Of a stretch of DNA of 64,000 bases, positions 18,897 to 27,990 are shown piece after piece. A program made the position numbers and the translations under genes. The number at the start of each line of letters is the position of its first letter. Positions within the stretch are counted from its first letter, which is position 1. This stretch comes from Pseudomonas sp. HOU2 (GTDB taxonomy: Bacteria; Pseudomonadota; Gammaproteobacteria; Pseudomonadales; Pseudomonadaceae): positions 4,259,001 to 4,323,000 of the forward strand of contig NZ_CP160398.1 in NCBI RefSeq assembly GCF_040729435.1, given 5' to 3'. The notes beneath the pieces were generated by a model. That model did not search any database. It was not told the origin of the DNA and saw only the letters and a program-made list of their open reading frames with translations.

Positions 18897-20126
18897 ATGA
18901 CGCGCAACCTCGTCCATCTGCTGCGCCCCAACGGCTATTTCAGCCTGATGGCCTGGGTACTGGCGGCGTTGCTGTTCATTAATCGTCTGAGCAGCATGGT
19001 CAAGTTGTTCATGGCGCTGTATCTGCGCCAGGAGCTGGGGCTGGCGATCGAGACGGTCGGGTGGCTGTTGGCGGCCTACGGTGCCGGGTTGTTGATCGGT
19101 TCGATGCTCGGTGGGCTGCTCAGTGACCATGTGCGGACGGCGCGGCTGACGGCGGCGTTGTTCTTTGTTTCTGTGTGGGTGTTGATCCTGTTGGGGCTGG
19201 TGACGCAGGTGCCGCTGCTGGCCGGTTTGCTGTTGCTCAGCGGCACCCTCGACGGGGCGATTCGAACGCTGCATCAGCGGCTGATCATGGAGTATTGCGA
19301 GCCTGCGCAGCGCTCGCGCGCGCAAGCCTTGAGCCGGGTTGCAAGAAACCTCGGCATGGCGGCTGCCGGTGTTGCCGGCGGGGTGTTGGCGCAGACGGAT
19401 TTCCGTTGGGTGTTTTTTGTCAGTGCGGCGATGACGTTGCTCGCGTTGCTGTGGTTTGTGCGCACCACCTGGCACCGTGCGGTGCTCGAGCCCGATGAGG
19501 TGATCGAGGCTGGCACTGGCACACCGTTGCGCGACACGTCGTTCCTCTGGCTGCTCGGTGCGGCGGTGTTACTGGGGATGGCGTTCGATACGGTCTACAG
19601 CACGCTGGGCAACTATCTGCGTGACTACTACCACTTGAGCACCGAGGCCATCGGCTGGCAGTTTGGCCTTAACGCGATGCTGGTGGTGGCGCTGCAGATA
19701 CCTTTGACACATTGGGGCGAGCGCTGGGGCTTGCGTCGGCAATTGCTGGCGGGCTGTGTGTTGCTGGCGGTCGGGTTGGGAATGCTGCCGTTTGGCTCCG
19801 GGCTGTTTTACGTGTGTCTGTCGACGGTGATCTGGACGTTGGGTGAAGCTTTTTTCATGCCGCCGATGAATGTGCTGGTCATGCGGCATGCGCAGGGCGG
19901 CAACAGCGGCCAGTATTTCGGCCTGTTTTTCATGAGCTGGAGCGCCAGTGCATTGCTGTCGCCGGTGCTGAGTGGTCAGCTGTATGGGCACTTCGGAGGG
20001 CATAGCGTATGGCTTGCAAGCGCGACGCTGGCGTTGTTGACCTTGCCCCTGATCTATCTCGCGACGCGCTCATCGACCCAGGCCAATGCGCCGACCGCCA
20101 GCAAAGAAATCAGCTCGCTTAGCTGA
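18897..20126 (+). CDS. MFS transporter
   Basis: A 409-residue major facilitator with 12 predicted spans. A motif-A-like loop (GGLLSDHVRTARLT, residues ~65-78) and a charged central loop (HRAVLEPDEVIEAGTGTP) split the two six-span halves. It resembles MdtH-like exporters in layout, but substrate and direction cannot be deduced. The ATG follows GAGAGGTCAATGGA. It stands alone between a REP cluster and a small acidic exported protein on the same strand. Confidence 0.85.
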   Translation: MTRNLVHLLRPNGYFSLMAWVLAALLFINRLSSMVKLFMALYLRQELGLAIETVGWLLAAYGAGLLIGSMLGGLLSDHVRTARLTAALFFVSVWVLILLGLVTQVPLLAGLLLLSGTLDGAIRTLHQRLIMEYCEPAQRSRAQALSRVARNLGMAAAGVAGGVLAQTDFRWVFFVSAAMTLLALLWFVRTTWHRAVLEPDEVIEAGTGTPLRDTSFLWLLGAAVLLGMAFDTVYSTLGNYLRDYYHLSTEAIGWQFGLNAMLVVALQIPLTHWGERWGLRRQLLAGCVLLAVGLGMLPFGSGLFYVCLSTVIWTLGEAFFMPPMNVLVMRHAQGGNSGQYFGLFFMSWSASALLSPVLSGQLYGHFGGHSVWLASATLALLTLPLIYLATRSSTQANAPTASKEISSLS

Positions 20127-20271
20127 TTCGGTTATAGGGATTATTCACAAGTGATCTTCCCTGCCGGGGCATTTCCGCGGGCTCGTTAGCGTCCTATCTG
20201 GTGAACCCGGCTGATCGGAACTAGATTTCATTCAGCGCCGGATCGGCACCCCAGGCTTCAACCACGAAAGG

Positions 20272-20538
20272 ATGGAAATGGCTATGAGCATTTTTCAACG
20301 CGTTGTGCTGTTGCTTAAGGTTTTGGTGATGTTGACGCTTGGCACCACGGCGGCGTGGGCGAGTTCTGCCACGCCACCACAGGGTTTTAATGCCGCCCAC
20401 GGACAATCCGGTGTGGTCATGCTGGCCAAGTCGGAATCCGAACCGGGCGATCAGGATCAGGGCGGCAGCAAGGATGATGACGACTCGACCACCGACGAGC
20501 CGGACACCGACGATGACGACGGCGACAGCCAGTCATAA
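20272..20538 (+). CDS. Small exported Asp-rich protein
   Basis: An 88-residue ORF (84-86 if an internal ATG at 20278 or 20284 is used) preceded by AAAGGATGGAA. A hydrophobic signal peptide (VVLLLKVLVMLTLGTTAAWA) ends in AWA, a good signal peptidase I site. The mature part is short. Its last ~30 residues are almost all D, E, S, T, G and Q (SKDDDDSTTDEPDTDDDDGD), predicted disordered and strongly negative. No family was recognised. Coding status is supported by the signal peptide, ribosome-binding site and following terminator. Metal binding or periplasmic buffering is a guess. Confidence 0.65.
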   Translation: MEMAMSIFQRVVLLLKVLVMLTLGTTAAWASSATPPQGFNAAHGQSGVVMLAKSESEPGDQDQGGSKDDDDSTTDEPDTDDDDGDSQS

Positions 20539-20553
20539 AGCGCCGGCAAAAGA

Positions 20554-20601
20554 AAACCCCTTCTTCCCCGACTGATGCGCAATCGGGGGAGAAGGGGTTT
20601 G
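20554..20601. terminator. Bidirectional terminator
   Basis: AAACCCCTTCTTCCCCGACT ... AATCGGGGGAGAAGGGGTTT is a long stem (about 19 bp, minor mismatch) with a 5-nt loop. It follows the acidic-protein stop by ~16 nt and also faces the end of the dpp operon. Confidence 0.85.
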
Positions 20602-20632
20602 GGTTAACACGTTACCTCCGGATAAACACGAT

Positions 20633-20725
20633 CCCTGCAGGCGCTGCGGCACGCTGCGATCTTTTGATCCTGATGCTGAAAATCAAAAGATCGCAGCCTC
20701 GTTTCACTCGACAGCTCCTACAGGT
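20633..20725. repeat. Degenerate REP pair, class GGAGCTGCCGCAGGCTGCGATC
   Basis: Left arm CTGCAGGCGCTGCGGCACGC and right arm ending GACAGCTCCTACAG are present. The right arm carries an ~8-base unrelated segment (GTTTCACTC), so this copy is decaying. It lies ~25 bp past the dppF stop. Confidence 0.75.
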
Positions 20726-20748
20726 TTGGTGTCGATCTGCGGTTTTGT

Positions 20749-21729
20749 TTACGCCGCGCCGTCGAGGAACTGCTCGGCGTAGTGGCAAGCCACCTGCCGG
20801 TTGTCGAGCTGGCGCAGGGCCGGCTCTTCGCTGCTGCAACGCTCGGTCGCATACGGGCAACGCTTGTGGAACGCGCAGCCCGGTGGCGGGTTCAGCGGGT
20901 TGGGCAGCTCGCCGACGATCTTGATTTTCGGCTTGTCCGGATCCGGGTGGATCGTTGGCGTTGCCGACAACAAGGCCTGGGTGTACGGGTGCAGGGGACG
21001 GGTGTAGATGTCCTCTTTAGGGCCCATTTCCACTGGCCGGCCGAGGTACATCACCAGCACCGAATCAGCAACGTGACGCACCACCGCCAGGTTGTGCGAA
21101 ATGAACACGTAGGCGGTGTTGAATTCCTGCTGCAGGTCCATGAACAGGTTCAGCACCTGTGCCTGAATCGACACGTCCAGCGCCGAGGTCGGTTCGTCCG
21201 CCACCAGCACTTTCGGTTGCAGCATCATCGCCCGGGCGAGGGCAATACGCTGACGCTGACCGCCGGAGAACATGTGCGGATAGCGCTGGTAGTGCTCAGG
21301 ACGCAAGCCGACCTGCTTCATCATCGCCTGGACTTTCTCGCGACGTTCGGCGGCACTCAGGTTGGTGTTGATCAGCAGCGGCTCGGCCAGTTGATCACCG
21401 ATTTTCTGCCGTGGGTTCAACGACGCGTAGGGGCTCTGGAACACCATCTGCACGTCTTTGCGCAGTTGCTTGCGCTGGGCCTTGTCGGCGCCGGCGACTT
21501 CTTGCCCGGCGATTTTCAGCGAGCCGGACGACGGCTCTTCAATCAGCGTCAGGGCACGGGCCAGGGTGGATTTGCCGCAACCCGATTCGCCTACCACGGC
21601 GAGGGTCTTGCCGGCTTCCAGTTCGAACGACACGCCATTGAGGGCGCGCACGGTCGCGTGGCCCTTGAACAGGCCACGGGAGACTTCGTAGTGACGGGTC
21701 AGGTCGCGGGCGGTAAGTACGACGGCCAT
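20749..21729 (-). CDS. dppF: Dipeptide ABC transporter ATPase
   Basis: 326 residues. Walker A GESGCGKST (47-55), signature SGGQRQR (155-161), Walker B VLVADEP (174-180), and the C-terminal oligopeptide/dipeptide domain with the cysteine cluster GCAFHKRCPYATERC. It forms a heterodimer with DppD and hydrolyses ATP to drive di/tripeptide uptake. Start ATG 21729 shares one base with the dppD stop (TAATG), giving tight coupling. It is the last gene of the dppBCDF run and is followed by a REP and a terminator. Confidence 0.93.
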   Translation of the reverse strand: MAVVLTARDLTRHYEVSRGLFKGHATVRALNGVSFELEAGKTLAVVGESGCGKSTLARALTLIEEPSSGSLKIAGQEVAGADKAQRKQLRKDVQMVFQSPYASLNPRQKIGDQLAEPLLINTNLSAAERREKVQAMMKQVGLRPEHYQRYPHMFSGGQRQRIALARAMMLQPKVLVADEPTSALDVSIQAQVLNLFMDLQQEFNTAYVFISHNLAVVRHVADSVLVMYLGRPVEMGPKEDIYTRPLHPYTQALLSATPTIHPDPDKPKIKIVGELPNPLNPPPGCAFHKRCPYATERCSSEEPALRQLDNRQVACHYAEQFLDGAA

Positions 21730-22697
21730 TACGCCACCTCCTGGTTCAGCGGGAAGAAGCAGCGCGCGAGGCTGTTGCTTTTCGGATCAAGGGCCGGACG
21801 CTGCGCGCGGCAGGTGTCCTGCACGTATGGGCAGCGCGGCGACAGCAGGCAACCTTGCGGACGATCGTAGCGGCCCGGGACGATGCCCGGCAGGGTCGAC
21901 AGGCGCGCGGCGCCCAGGCTGTGCTCGGGAATCGCCTTGAGCAGCGCTTCGCTGTAAGGATGCGCCGGGATGTCGAACAGTTGCGGCACCTGACCGACTT
22001 CCACCGCCTGGCCGGCGTACATCACGCACACGCGCTGGGCGGTTTCGGCAACGACGGCGAGGTCGTGGGTGATCAGCACCAGACCCATGTTCTGTTCTTT
22101 CTGCAACGCCAGCAGCAGATCCATGATCTGTGCCTGAATCGTTACGTCGAGTGCCGTGGTCGGTTCGTCGGCGATCAGCAGTTTAGGCTCGCCGGCAATC
22201 GCCATGGCGATCGCGACACGCTGGCTCATACCGCCGGACAGTTGATGCGGGTAGGCGTCCATACGGCTGGCGGCGCCCGGGATTTCAACTTTTTCCAGCA
22301 GTTCGATGGCGCGTTTTCGCGCTTGCTTGCCGGACATTTTCAGGTGCAGGCGCAGCACTTCTTCGATCTGGAAGCCGACGGTGTAGCTCGGGTTGAGCGC
22401 GGTCATCGGGTCCTGGAACACCATCGCCAGGTCTTTGCCGACGATCTGCCGACGCTGGCGGTTGCTAAGCTTGAGCATGTTCTTGCCGTCGAAGCTCAGG
22501 GCGTCGGCAGTGACGATCCCCGGGTGCTCGATCAGGCCCATCAGGGCCATCATGGTCACCGACTTGCCCGAACCGGACTCGCCGACGATCGCTAGGACTT
22601 CGCCCTTGTCGACTTTCAGGTCGAGGCCATCGACCACCGGCACGGCGTTCTTGTCGCCGAAGCGAACGTTGAGATTCTTGATTTCTAGCAGTGACAT
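21729..22697 (-). CDS. dppD: Dipeptide ABC transporter ATPase
   Basis: 322 residues. Walker A GESGSGKS (39-46), signature [15 protein letters not shown], Walker [13 protein letters not shown], and the oligopeptide C-terminal cysteine cluster [15 protein letters not shown]. Partner ATPase of DppF in the dipeptide importer. The start at 22697 has a GAGGAG ribosome-binding site six bases upstream; an open extension to 22742 overlaps dppC and lacks one. Confidence 0.93.
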   Translation of the reverse strand: MSLLEIKNLNVRFGDKNAVPVVDGLDLKVDKGEVLAIVGESGSGKSVTMMALMGLIEHPGIVTADALSFDGKNMLKLSNRQRRQIVGKDLAMVFQDPMTALNPSYTVGFQIEEVLRLHLKMSGKQARKRAIELLEKVEIPGAASRMDAYPHQLSGGMSQRVAIAMAIAGEPKLLIADEPTTALDVTIQAQIMDLLLALQKEQNMGLVLITHDLAVVAETAQRVCVMYAGQAVEVGQVPQLFDIPAHPYSEALLKAIPEHSLGAARLSTLPGIVPGRYDRPQGCLLSPRCPYVQDTCRAQRPALDPKSNSLARCFFPLNQEVA

Positions 22698-22707
22698 GGG
22701 AATCTCC

Positions 22708-23634
22708 TCAGGCGGCGTTCTTGAGTTTCGGGTCCAGCGCATCGCGCAGGCCGTCGCCCATCAAGTTGATTGCCAGCACGCTGAGCAAAATGGTCAAACC
22801 AGGCAGACTGACGACCCACCAGGCGCGTTCGATGTAATCGCGGGCCGAGGCCAGCATGGTGCCCCACTCAGGGGTTGGCGGTTGTACGCCAAGGCCGAGG
22901 AAGCCCAGCGCCGCAGCGTCGAGAATCGCCGAAGAGAAACTCAGGGTGGCCTGCACGATCAGCGGTGCCATGCAGTTGGGCAGCACTGTGATGAACATCA
23001 GGCGTGGCAGGCCGGCACCGGCCAGGCGCGCGGCGGTCACGTAGTCGCGGTTCAGTTCGCCCATCACCGCAGCACGGGTCAGACGCACGTAGGACGGCAA
23101 GGACACCACAGCAATGGCGATCACGGTGTTGATCAGGCCAGGGCCGAGGATGGCGACGATCGCCACAGCCAGCAGCAGGGACGGCAGGGCCAGCATGATG
23201 TCCATCAGACGCATGATGGTCGGGCCGATCATTTTCGGGAAGAAACCGGCGAACAGACCCAGCAGGATCCCCGGGATCAGCGACATCACCACCGACGACA
23301 GACCGATCAGCAGCGACAGGCGCGAACCCTGGATCAGCCGCGACAGCAGGTCACGACCCAGTTCATCGGTGCCGAGCAGGAACTGCATCTGCCCGCCTTC
23401 GAGCCACGCCGGTGGCGTCAGCAGGAAGTCCCGGTATTGCTCGCTCGGGTTATGCGGGGCGACCCACGGCGCGAAGATCGCGCAGAAAATCACCAGCAGC
23501 ATGAACAGCAGACCGGCAACCGCGCCCTTGTTCTTGGAGAAGGCTTGCCAGAATTCTTTGTACGGCGACGGGTACAGCAGGCTTTGATCCGCGTTTGGGG
23601 CGGAAGTGGCTACTGAGGATGTTGGAGTGCTCAT
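22708..23634 (-). CDS. dppC: Dipeptide ABC transporter permease
   Basis: A 308-residue inner-membrane permease. The N-terminal cytoplasmic stretch ([20 protein letters not shown]) precedes the first span. The domain holds about six spans and an EAA-type loop ([20 protein letters not shown]). The start at 23634 was chosen by length and domain start. It sits between dppB (11-bp gap) and dppD, so it is the second membrane subunit of the channel. Confidence 0.93.
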   Translation of the reverse strand: MSTPTSSVATSAPNADQSLLYPSPYKEFWQAFSKNKGAVAGLLFMLLVIFCAIFAPWVAPHNPSEQYRDFLLTPPAWLEGGQMQFLLGTDELGRDLLSRLIQGSRLSLLIGLSSVVMSLIPGILLGLFAGFFPKMIGPTIMRLMDIMLALPSLLLAVAIVAILGPGLINTVIAIAVVSLPSYVRLTRAAVMGELNRDYVTAARLAGAGLPRLMFITVLPNCMAPLIVQATLSFSSAILDAAALGFLGLGVQPPTPEWGTMLASARDYIERAWWVVSLPGLTILLSVLAINLMGDGLRDALDPKLKNAA

Positions 23635-23645
23635 GGGTATTGACC

Positions 23646-24656
23646 TCAGCGCTGATGACGGATGCGTGGGTTGGCAAAGCCGTAGAGGATGTCCACCACG
23701 AAGTTGACCAGAATCACCAGGCAGGCGATTAACAGGATGCCGTTTTGCACAACCGGGTAGTCCCGGGCGCCGATGGCTTCGATCAGCCATTTACCGATGC
23801 CGGGCCAGGAGAAGATGGTTTCGGTCAGGACCGCACCGGCCAGCAGGGTGCCGACTTGCAGGCCAACCACGGTCAGGACCGGGATCAGCGCGTTGCGCAG
23901 ACCGTGCACGAACACCACGCGCGACGGCGACAGGCCTTTGGCCTTGGCGGTGCGGATGTAGTCTTCACGCAGCACTTCGAGCATCGACGAACGGGTCATC
24001 CGCGCGATCACCGCCAGCGGAATGGTGCCGAGCACGATGGCCGGCAGGATCAGGTGATGCAGGGCATCGAGGAACGCGCCCATGTCATCGGCCAGCAGCG
24101 TGTCGATCAGCATGAAACCGGTGCGCGGCTCGATGTCGTAGAGCAGGTCGATCCGCCCGGACACCGGGGTCCAGCCCAGGCTCACCGAGAAGAACATGAT
24201 CAGGATCAGGCCCCACCAGAAGATCGGCATCGAATACCCCGCCAGGGAGATGCCCATCACCCCGTGGTCGAACAGGGATCCTCGCTTGAGTGCCGCAATC
24301 ACCCCGGCCAGCAGGCCCAGGATACCGGCGAACAGCAGAGCGGCCATGGACAGTTCCAGGGTCGCCGGGAAGAGGGAGGTGAACTCGGTCCATACGCTTT
24401 CCCGCGTACGCAGGGATTCGCCGAGATCGCCGTGGGCCAGTTTGCCGATGTAGTCCAGATACTGGGCATACAGCGGTTTGTTCAGACCTAGGCGTTCCAT
24501 TGCCTGAGCGTGCATTTCGGGGTCGACCCGACGTTCGCCCATCATCACTTCCACGGGGTCGCCCGGAATCATGCGAATCAACGCGAAAGTCAGCAAGGTG
24601 ATGCCGAAAAACGTGGGGATCAACAACCCCAGTCGGCGGGCAATAAAACTAAACAT
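23646..24656 (-). CDS. dppB: Dipeptide ABC transporter permease
   Basis: 336 residues, the usual DppB length. The protein starts MFSFIARRLGLLIPTFFGIT, characteristic of DppB/OppB. A periplasmic insert of about residues 30-95 and the EAA loop (LREDYIRTAKAKGLSPSRVV) are present. It forms the channel with DppC. It follows a binding-protein gene across a 73-bp gap that contains a stem-loop. Confidence 0.93.
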   Translation of the reverse strand: MFSFIARRLGLLIPTFFGITLLTFALIRMIPGDPVEVMMGERRVDPEMHAQAMERLGLNKPLYAQYLDYIGKLAHGDLGESLRTRESVWTEFTSLFPATLELSMAALLFAGILGLLAGVIAALKRGSLFDHGVMGISLAGYSMPIFWWGLILIMFFSVSLGWTPVSGRIDLLYDIEPRTGFMLIDTLLADDMGAFLDALHHLILPAIVLGTIPLAVIARMTRSSMLEVLREDYIRTAKAKGLSPSRVVFVHGLRNALIPVLTVVGLQVGTLLAGAVLTETIFSWPGIGKWLIEAIGARDYPVVQNGILLIACLVILVNFVVDILYGFANPRIRHQR

Positions 24657-24689
24657 CTTGTGTGGTACCTCATCAGCCGGTTAGGCGTG

Positions 24690-24719
24690 CCCGGCGACCC
24701 TGGGGTCAGGGAGGCCGGG
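24690..24719 (-). other. Intercistronic stem-loop between binding-protein gene and dppB
   Basis: CCCGG-CGA-CCCTG-GGGT-CAGGG-AGG-CCGGG folds into a two-part stem with no T-run. Such hairpins after binding-protein genes often protect the upstream mRNA 3' end and lower downstream expression. That role is inferred. Confidence 0.5.
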
Positions 24720-24729
24720 AGTTTCTTAT

Positions 24730-26325
24730 CTACTTCACCTGGGTGGTGGCGAAGTTATTGGTTGTGAGAGGGCTGATGTGATAACCCTCTACGTTGTTGC
24801 GCATTGCGGTAAACATACGGGTGTGGGCCATGCTGATCCACGGTTGGTCCTGATTAAACAGCACCTGGGCCTGTTCGTAGAGCTTCGCGCGTTCGGCCGG
24901 ATCTACTTTAGCCCGTGCTTCGTCCAGCAGGCCCTGGAATTTCTCGTTGCACCAGCGAGCGTAGTTTTCGCCGTTCTTGGCCGCTTCGCAACTGAGCATA
25001 GGCGTCAGGAAGTTATCCGGGTCGCCGTTGTCGCCCGCCCATCCGGCCGACACCATGTCGTGCTCGCCGGCCTTGGCGCGTTTGAGCATTTCGCCCCATT
25101 CCATCACGCGGATGTCGATCTTGATCCCGACTTTCGCCAGGTCAGCCTGCATCATCTGCGCGCCGAGCATCGGATTCGGGTTGGTCGGGCCGCCGCCGTT
25201 ACGGGTAAACAGAGTAAACACGGTGCCTTCCGGAACCCCGGCTTCCTTGAGCAAGGCACGGGCCTTGTCCAGATCGCGTGGCGGGTTCTTCAGGTCGTGG
25301 TTATAGCCCAGCAGCGTCGGCGGGTACGGGTTGACCGCCACGCTGGCGTTGCCCTTGCCGAACAGCGCGTTGACGTAGGCTTCCTTGTCGAAGGCGATGT
25401 CGATCGCTTTACGCACGCGTACGTCACTCATGTATTTGTGCTGGGTGTTCATGGCGATGTACGAGACGGTCATCGCGTCCATCTCGTCGACTTTCAGGTT
25501 GCTGTCTTTCTTGATGCTCGGGATGTCATCCGGCTTCGGATACAACGCGATCTGGCACTCATTGGCCTTGAGCTTCTGCAGACGCACGTTGTTGTCGGTG
25601 GCGATCGCCAGAATCAGCGCGTCAGCCGGGGCCTTGCCACGGAAGTAGTCCGGGTTGGCCTTGAAGCGCACCTGCGCATCCTTGGCGTAGCGCTGGAAGA
25701 TGAACGGGCCGGTGCCCACAGGCTTGTTGTTGAGGTCGCCGGTCTTGCCGGACTTGAGCAACTGGTCGGCGTATTCGGCCGGGTAGATCGAGGAGAACGC
25801 CATGGCGATGTCGGCCAGGAACGGCGCTTCGCGGCGGGTCAGGGTGAACTTGACCGTGTTGTCGTCGACTTTCTCTACGCTTTTGAGCAGTTCCTTGAAG
25901 CCCATGCTTTCAAAGTACGGGAAGCCCACGCTCGACAGTTTGTGCCACGGGTGATTCGGGTCCAGCTGACGCTGGAAGCTCCAGACCACGTCGTCGGCGT
26001 TCATGTCGCGGGTCGGCTTGAAGTATTCGGTGGTGTGAAACTTGACGCCTTTGCGCAGGTGGAACGTGTACGTCAGGCCGTCTTCACTGATGTCCCAGGA
26101 TTCGGCCAGTGCCGGAATCACTTCGGTGGTACCGGGCTTGAAGTCCGCCAGACGGTTGAAGATGGTTTCGGCCACCGCATCGGCAGTGACTGCAGTTGTG
26201 TACTGGACCATATCGAAGCCTTCCGGGCTGGCTTCGGTGCAGACCACCAAGGGTTTGGCCGAGACGCCGATGGCGGCGCTCAACAACGCGGCAGCAATGG
26301 CCGCACGTAGGGGAAGCATTTTCAT
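24730..26325 (-). CDS. Dipeptide/peptide-binding periplasmic protein (paralogue 1)
   Basis: A 531-residue family 5 solute-binding protein (DppA/OppA type). Signal peptide MKMLPLRAAIAAALLSAAIG..., cleavage near VSAKP. The mature start LVVCTEASPEGFDMVQYTTA is shared by all four paralogues here. Other features are GLTYTFHLRKGVKFH and the C-terminal AGWAGDNGDPDNFLTPMLSC. Start 26325 has AGAGGG upstream. It directly precedes dppB and is therefore the most likely primary partner of the permease. Ligand class (di/tripeptides, haem or delta-aminolevulinate) is not settled by sequence. Confidence 0.88.
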   Translation of the reverse strand: MKMLPLRAAIAAALLSAAIGVSAKPLVVCTEASPEGFDMVQYTTAVTADAVAETIFNRLADFKPGTTEVIPALAESWDISEDGLTYTFHLRKGVKFHTTEYFKPTRDMNADDVVWSFQRQLDPNHPWHKLSSVGFPYFESMGFKELLKSVEKVDDNTVKFTLTRREAPFLADIAMAFSSIYPAEYADQLLKSGKTGDLNNKPVGTGPFIFQRYAKDAQVRFKANPDYFRGKAPADALILAIATDNNVRLQKLKANECQIALYPKPDDIPSIKKDSNLKVDEMDAMTVSYIAMNTQHKYMSDVRVRKAIDIAFDKEAYVNALFGKGNASVAVNPYPPTLLGYNHDLKNPPRDLDKARALLKEAGVPEGTVFTLFTRNGGGPTNPNPMLGAQMMQADLAKVGIKIDIRVMEWGEMLKRAKAGEHDMVSAGWAGDNGDPDNFLTPMLSCEAAKNGENYARWCNEKFQGLLDEARAKVDPAERAKLYEQAQVLFNQDQPWISMAHTRMFTAMRNNVEGYHISPLTTNNFATTQVK

Positions 26326-26354
26326 CGATAACCCTCTGCAATCGGTTGAAGACA

Positions 26355-26403
26355 AAAAACCGGACGGCCGACTCATCATGAGTCAGCCGCCGGTTGGCGT
26401 TTT
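26355..26403 (-). terminator. Terminator after the OprD-family porin gene
   Basis: On the minus strand AACCGGCGGCTGACTCAT / ATGAGTCGGCCGTCCGGTT is a near-perfect long stem followed by TTTTTTGTC. It starts just past the porin stop. Confidence 0.85.
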
Positions 26404-27816
26404 TTACAGGATGTTGAATGGAACGGTGGTCACGAGACGGAACTCGTTGATGCTGCCGTCAGCCTGGTTTTCGCTGGCGCGGTGAGCGGTGTAGGTGCCA
26501 CGGATGGTGGTCGCCTTGAGTGGGCCGCTCTGTACCGCGTAGGTTGCACCGATGCCGTATTCATAGTGGTGCTCGCCGTCCATGCTGCGTACGTCGTACG
26601 CAGTGCCGGTGTAATGAGTACCGTCGATGCCCCAGCCGCGCGCCTGGTAAATGTTGAACTTCAGGCCTGGCACGCCGTATTCGGCCATGTTCAGACCGTA
26701 GGCGACCTGGAAGGACTTCTCGTTCGGGCCGTTGAAGTCCGACAGCAGGGAGTTGGCCAAGTAGATACCGTTGGTTTCGTGCAGGTAGTCGAAGTACTCG
26801 TTACCGTTGATGGCCTGGTACGAGAAGGTCAGGCTGTGGGCCTGATGCGTCAGGCCGAACGACAGGGAGTAGGTATCGTTGTCGATTTCACCCATCTCTT
26901 TCTTGCCGGTATCGACGGTCTTGTAGTAGTTCAGGCCGGTGGTCAGGCTCAGGACATTACTGTCACCCAGTTCGTGGGTGGCGCCGAAGTAGTACTGGTT
27001 CCAGAAGTCTTCAGCCTTGGAGGCGTACAGGCTGGTCTTCAGGCTTTTCAGCGGCTGGTAGTTCAGGCCGACGATGCTGACGCGATCGGTCTCGGCGCCG
27101 TTGGCGCTGTACTCGGTGCGAAACTTCGACAGGCTTTCTTCGGTACGCGGCGATACGCGGTCGAAGCTGCCGGCGTCGAACGACAGGTTGTTCAGTTCTT
27201 CGCTGTGCAGGCTGACACCTTCAAAGCTCGAAGGCAGCGCACGGTTGCCGATGGTGTCGACGATCGGCGTGCTGAAGTTCTGACGACCAGCGGTCAGCGT
27301 GGTGTTCGAAACGCGGAACTTGACGTTGGCCAGGCCCAGTTTGCTCCACTGGCCTTCAGCGTCACCGCCTTCCTTGGTCAGCGTACGGTTGTTGCCCGCG
27401 CCTGGACGTGAACCCGGTGCGCCACCATTGTTGGAGGCCAGATCTTTGCGATTACGCTCCAGCGCTACAGCGTTGTAAGCGGCAATTTCAGTGCTGACAC
27501 CGACGGTGCCCTCAGTGAAGCCGGAGCTGAAGTTGACGATGGTGCCCTGCACCCAGTTGATACGACGGTCAGTCGGGGTGGCGACGCCGTCCTTGCGGTA
27601 AGTGAACTTGCCGCCGCGTTTGAGTTGCTCGTTCGCGTACCAGTTACGGGTAGTGCCGCTGATTGTCGAACCTTCGAGGAAACCTTTGGCGTCAGCCTGG
27701 GCACTCTTCTCGTTGACGGTCACCGGGGTAAACGCCTGACTCTGCTCTTCCGCGTAAGCGGTAGCGGTGATGCTGCTTATGGCCAAGGCCAGGATCGCGG
27801 TGCTGCTCAGTTTCAT
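26404..27816 (-). CDS. OprD-family outer-membrane porin (OpdP/OpdD-like)
   Basis: A 470-residue OprD-family channel with a Sec signal peptide (MKLSSTAILALAISSITATAYA). It shows typical segments GFLEGSTISGTTRNWYANE, INWVQGTIVNFSSGFTEGTV and GRQNFSTPIVDTIGNRALPS, and a C-terminal strand ending VTTVPFNIL. These porins pass small substrates such as amino acids or dipeptides. Position among peptide-binding genes matches the recalled P. aeruginosa arrangement of opdP between dppA paralogues, so dipeptide passage is the best inference. The ATG follows AAAGGAGC. It has its own terminator. Confidence 0.88.
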   Translation of the reverse strand: MKLSSTAILALAISSITATAYAEEQSQAFTPVTVNEKSAQADAKGFLEGSTISGTTRNWYANEQLKRGGKFTYRKDGVATPTDRRINWVQGTIVNFSSGFTEGTVGVSTEIAAYNAVALERNRKDLASNNGGAPGSRPGAGNNRTLTKEGGDAEGQWSKLGLANVKFRVSNTTLTAGRQNFSTPIVDTIGNRALPSSFEGVSLHSEELNNLSFDAGSFDRVSPRTEESLSKFRTEYSANGAETDRVSIVGLNYQPLKSLKTSLYASKAEDFWNQYYFGATHELGDSNVLSLTTGLNYYKTVDTGKKEMGEIDNDTYSLSFGLTHQAHSLTFSYQAINGNEYFDYLHETNGIYLANSLLSDFNGPNEKSFQVAYGLNMAEYGVPGLKFNIYQARGWGIDGTHYTGTAYDVRSMDGEHHYEYGIGATYAVQSGPLKATTIRGTYTAHRASENQADGSINEFRLVTTVPFNIL

Positions 27817-27990
27817 GGGTGAAGCTCCTTTACTTTCTTTTTATGCCGGCTTTTTTGGGTTGGCCGGTTATTGGTTTAGAACTCATTCACACATCGCAAA
27901 CGTTTGCAAAAGGCCCGATTGGCGAATTTCGGCAAAGCGCTTGCGTGAGGGGATAGACAGTCCCCTCAGCGTTGCGGCTAATCGGTTGGG

